DNA from: Pseudomonadota bacterium
GTDB taxonomy: Bacteria; Pseudomonadota; Alphaproteobacteria; Rhodospirillales; 2-02-FULL-58-16
Reading direction: 5' to 3'
NCBI GenBank assembly: GCA_022567015.1
Contig: JADFHR010000182.1
Span: 1 to 6,661 of the forward strand
DNA: 6,661 nt
The notes beneath the pieces are model-generated. The model saw only the letters and a list, made by a program, of their open reading frames with translations. It made no database searches and was not told where the DNA came from. The position numbers and the translations under genes were made by a program. This document shows, one piece after another, positions 5,377 through 6,661 of the stretch; position 1 is the stretch's first letter, and every line of letters begins with the position of its first letter.

Positions 5377-5410
5377 TTCCATGGAATAGTGGTACTTTAT
5401 ATTCAATATA
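5377..5410. promoter_or_regulatory. Two palindromes in the AT-rich region upstream of the sensor gene
   Basis: The region between the small minus-strand gene and the sensor gene (5318-5509) has two perfect palindromes 11 bp apart: TTCCATGGAA (5377-5386) and TATATT-C-AATATA (5398-5410). They lie in a short AT-rich patch (about 5370-5425) inside GC-rich DNA, where a promoter would be expected. No convincing -35/-10 pair at 16-18 bp spacing was found in either direction. They are candidate operators only. Confidence 0.4.
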
Positions 5411-5509
5411 GAAGATGTATTGTAGGGGTCTTTACGACTGCCGGCGACACCTCCCTGTCCGCCGGGGCAACACCGCGACAGGGCAGTGGGAGCGTACGCC
5501 CGAACCCGC

Positions 5510-6661
5510 ATGATGGTGCCGTCCACGGGCGGGAGGATGGACGTAGGTCTGATCATGGGGATGGCGGGCACCTTGCTGTCCTTCCTTGCCCTGTTATTTC
5601 TGGCGGGGCCGGTGTCCGCCGCGTCCGAAAACAGGATTCCCGTCGATATCGGCGTCCTCGCATACCGTGGGACCGAGCGCGCCCTCAGAAACTGGGCGCC
5701 GACCGCGGAATACCTCAGTACGGCGATCCCCCGATACGCGTTTCGGGTCACGCCGCTTTCCCTGGACGCGCTGCGCCGGGCGACGCGGGAGGGCACGGTC
5801 GATTTCGTCCTCACCAACACCGGCCATTACGTGGACCTGGAGTCCCGGTTCGGCATCAGCCGCATCACGACCCTGAAACGGTCCTCCGGCGCCGGCACCC
5901 GTAACAAGTTCGGCGCCGTGATCTTCACCCGTGCCGACCGCACGGACATCGAAGAGATCAAGGACCTCAAGGGCAAAACATTCGTCGCCGTGGCGTCCGG
6001 GGCGTTCGGCGGCTTCCAGATGGCGTGGCGGGAGATGAAGGCCCGCGGACTGGACCCCTTCAGCGACCTTTCCAGGCTTACGTTCCTGGGCTTTCCCCAG
6101 GACAGGATGGTGTATGCGGTGCGTGACGGCGAGGCCGATGCCGGAACGGTGCGCACCGGCGTGTTGGAAACGATGGCGGCCGAGGGGCACATCGACGGCG
6201 CCCAGTTCCGCGTCCTCAATCGCCGCCCGGTGCCCGGATACCGTTTCATGCTCAGCACCCGGCTGTATCCGGAATGGCCTTTCGCCAAGCTCAGGCAAAC
6301 CCCGGATGACCTGGCCGAGAGGGTCGCCGTCGCGCTTCTCAACATGGCCGAGGACGACCCGGCGGCCACCGCCGGTGATTATTCGGGGTGGACGGTTCCG
6401 CTCGACTATCAGCCCGTCCACGACATGTTCCGGGAATTACGGATCGGACCGTACGGGCGCCAGCCGGCCGGCCTGCGCGCGTTCGTCCAACGGTATTGGG
6501 CAGGGGTTGCCGCCGCCGCCGTCATCGTCGTCGTGATCGTCGTCTACGGTGTTCGCACAGGCACCCGGGCGGCCCGCGGCAGGCGCCAGTTGTCGCGGAT
6601 CAGTACCGAACTGGAACGGCAGATTGGCGAACGCAGGCGGGCCGAAACGGCGGCCCGGCGG
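5510..6661 (+). CDS. Partial TtrS-like membrane sensor with PhnD-like periplasmic domain
   Basis: The reading frame is open to the right edge (384 codons seen). A signal or first membrane span covers about residues 13-38 (MGMAGTLLSFLALLFLAGPVSA). Residues 43-315 form a periplasmic binding domain of the PhnD/phosphonate-binding type: IPVDIGVLAYRGTERALRNW at the start, VDFVLTNTGHYVDLESRFG (97-115), DLKGKTFVAVASGAFGGFQMAWREM (152-176) and VYAVRDGEADAGTVRTGVLE (201-220). A second span at about 331-348 is followed by a charged coiled-coil linker (RRQLSRISTELERQIGERRRAE). This layout matches sensor kinases like TtrS, which detects tetrathionate; the kinase part is not in view, so the output domain is inferred. 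Next to sox genes the ligand may be a sulfur oxyanion. The start is uncertain: ATGs at 5510, 5513, 5537, 5555 and 5561 share the frame and none has an ideal ribosome site. Confidence 0.85.
   Translation, partial: MMVPSTGGRMDVGLIMGMAGTLLSFLALLFLAGPVSAASENRIPVDIGVLAYRGTERALRNWAPTAEYLSTAIPRYAFRVTPLSLDALRRATREGTVDFVLTNTGHYVDLESRFGISRITTLKRSSGAGTRNKFGAVIFTRADRTDIEEIKDLKGKTFVAVASGAFGGFQMAWREMKARGLDPFSDLSRLTFLGFPQDRMVYAVRDGEADAGTVRTGVLETMAAEGHIDGAQFRVLNRRPVPGYRFMLSTRLYPEWPFAKLRQTPDDLAERVAVALLNMAEDDPAATAGDYSGWTVPLDYQPVHDMFRELRIGPYGRQPAGLRAFVQRYWAGVAAAAVIVVVIVVYGVRTGTRAARGRRQLSRISTELERQIGERRRAETAARR

Noticed and set aside
5594..6421. Minus-strand open frame of about 275 codons antisense to the sensor gene
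   Set aside because: The plus strand encodes a clear PhnD-like domain over the same bases; the antisense translation resembles no family.

Overview
The window is a GC-rich sulfur-oxidation locus. It most likely comes from a chemolithotrophic or phototrophic sulfur-oxidising member of the Pseudomonadota. The Sox proteins, the c-type heme motifs and the Tat and Sec signal peptides support this. I cannot separate an alpha- from a gammaproteobacterial host on sequence alone.

Layout. Positions 1-156 hold no gene I can support, only a 10-bp GC-rich inverted repeat just downstream of soxA. Positions 157-2411 are a minus-strand run, transcribed right to left as soxX, soxY, soxZ, soxA. It encodes the cytochrome SoxAX and the carrier SoxYZ. 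SoxA has two CxxCH motifs (diheme type) and the active-site cysteine; SoxY ends in the carrier motif GGCGG. soxB and soxCD are not in the window; soxB could lie beyond the left edge. Positions 2412-2843 are a 432-bp divergent regulatory region with a perfect FNR/ANR-type box, a sigma70-like promoter aimed at soxX and an overlapping long dyad. Positions 2844-3341 (plus) encode a secreted GlcG/HbpS (DUF336) protein, ended by a strong bidirectional hairpin terminator. Positions 3405-4508 (minus) encode a YeeE/YedE sulfur-compound permease with three key cysteines. It is divergent from a TusA-like sulfur carrier protein at 4692-4919 (plus), which is followed by a terminator. Positions 4982-5317 (minus) encode a small helical protein I do not recognise. 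From 5510 to the right edge (plus) lies the first part of a membrane sensor with a PhnD-like periplasmic domain, as in the tetrathionate sensor TtrS. It continues past the window.

How the parts may work together. In the periplasm, SoxAX would join thiosulfate oxidatively to the SoxY cysteine of SoxYZ. The YeeE permease may bring thiosulfate or a related sulfur compound into the cytoplasm, where the TusA-like protein takes over sulfane sulfur. The sensor at the right end is placed to detect an external sulfur compound and may control these genes. The FNR-type box suggests that oxygen also matters. The three divergent intergenic regions each carry AT-rich dyads and the hexamer GAATAT, so a common regulator is possible. 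This is inference.
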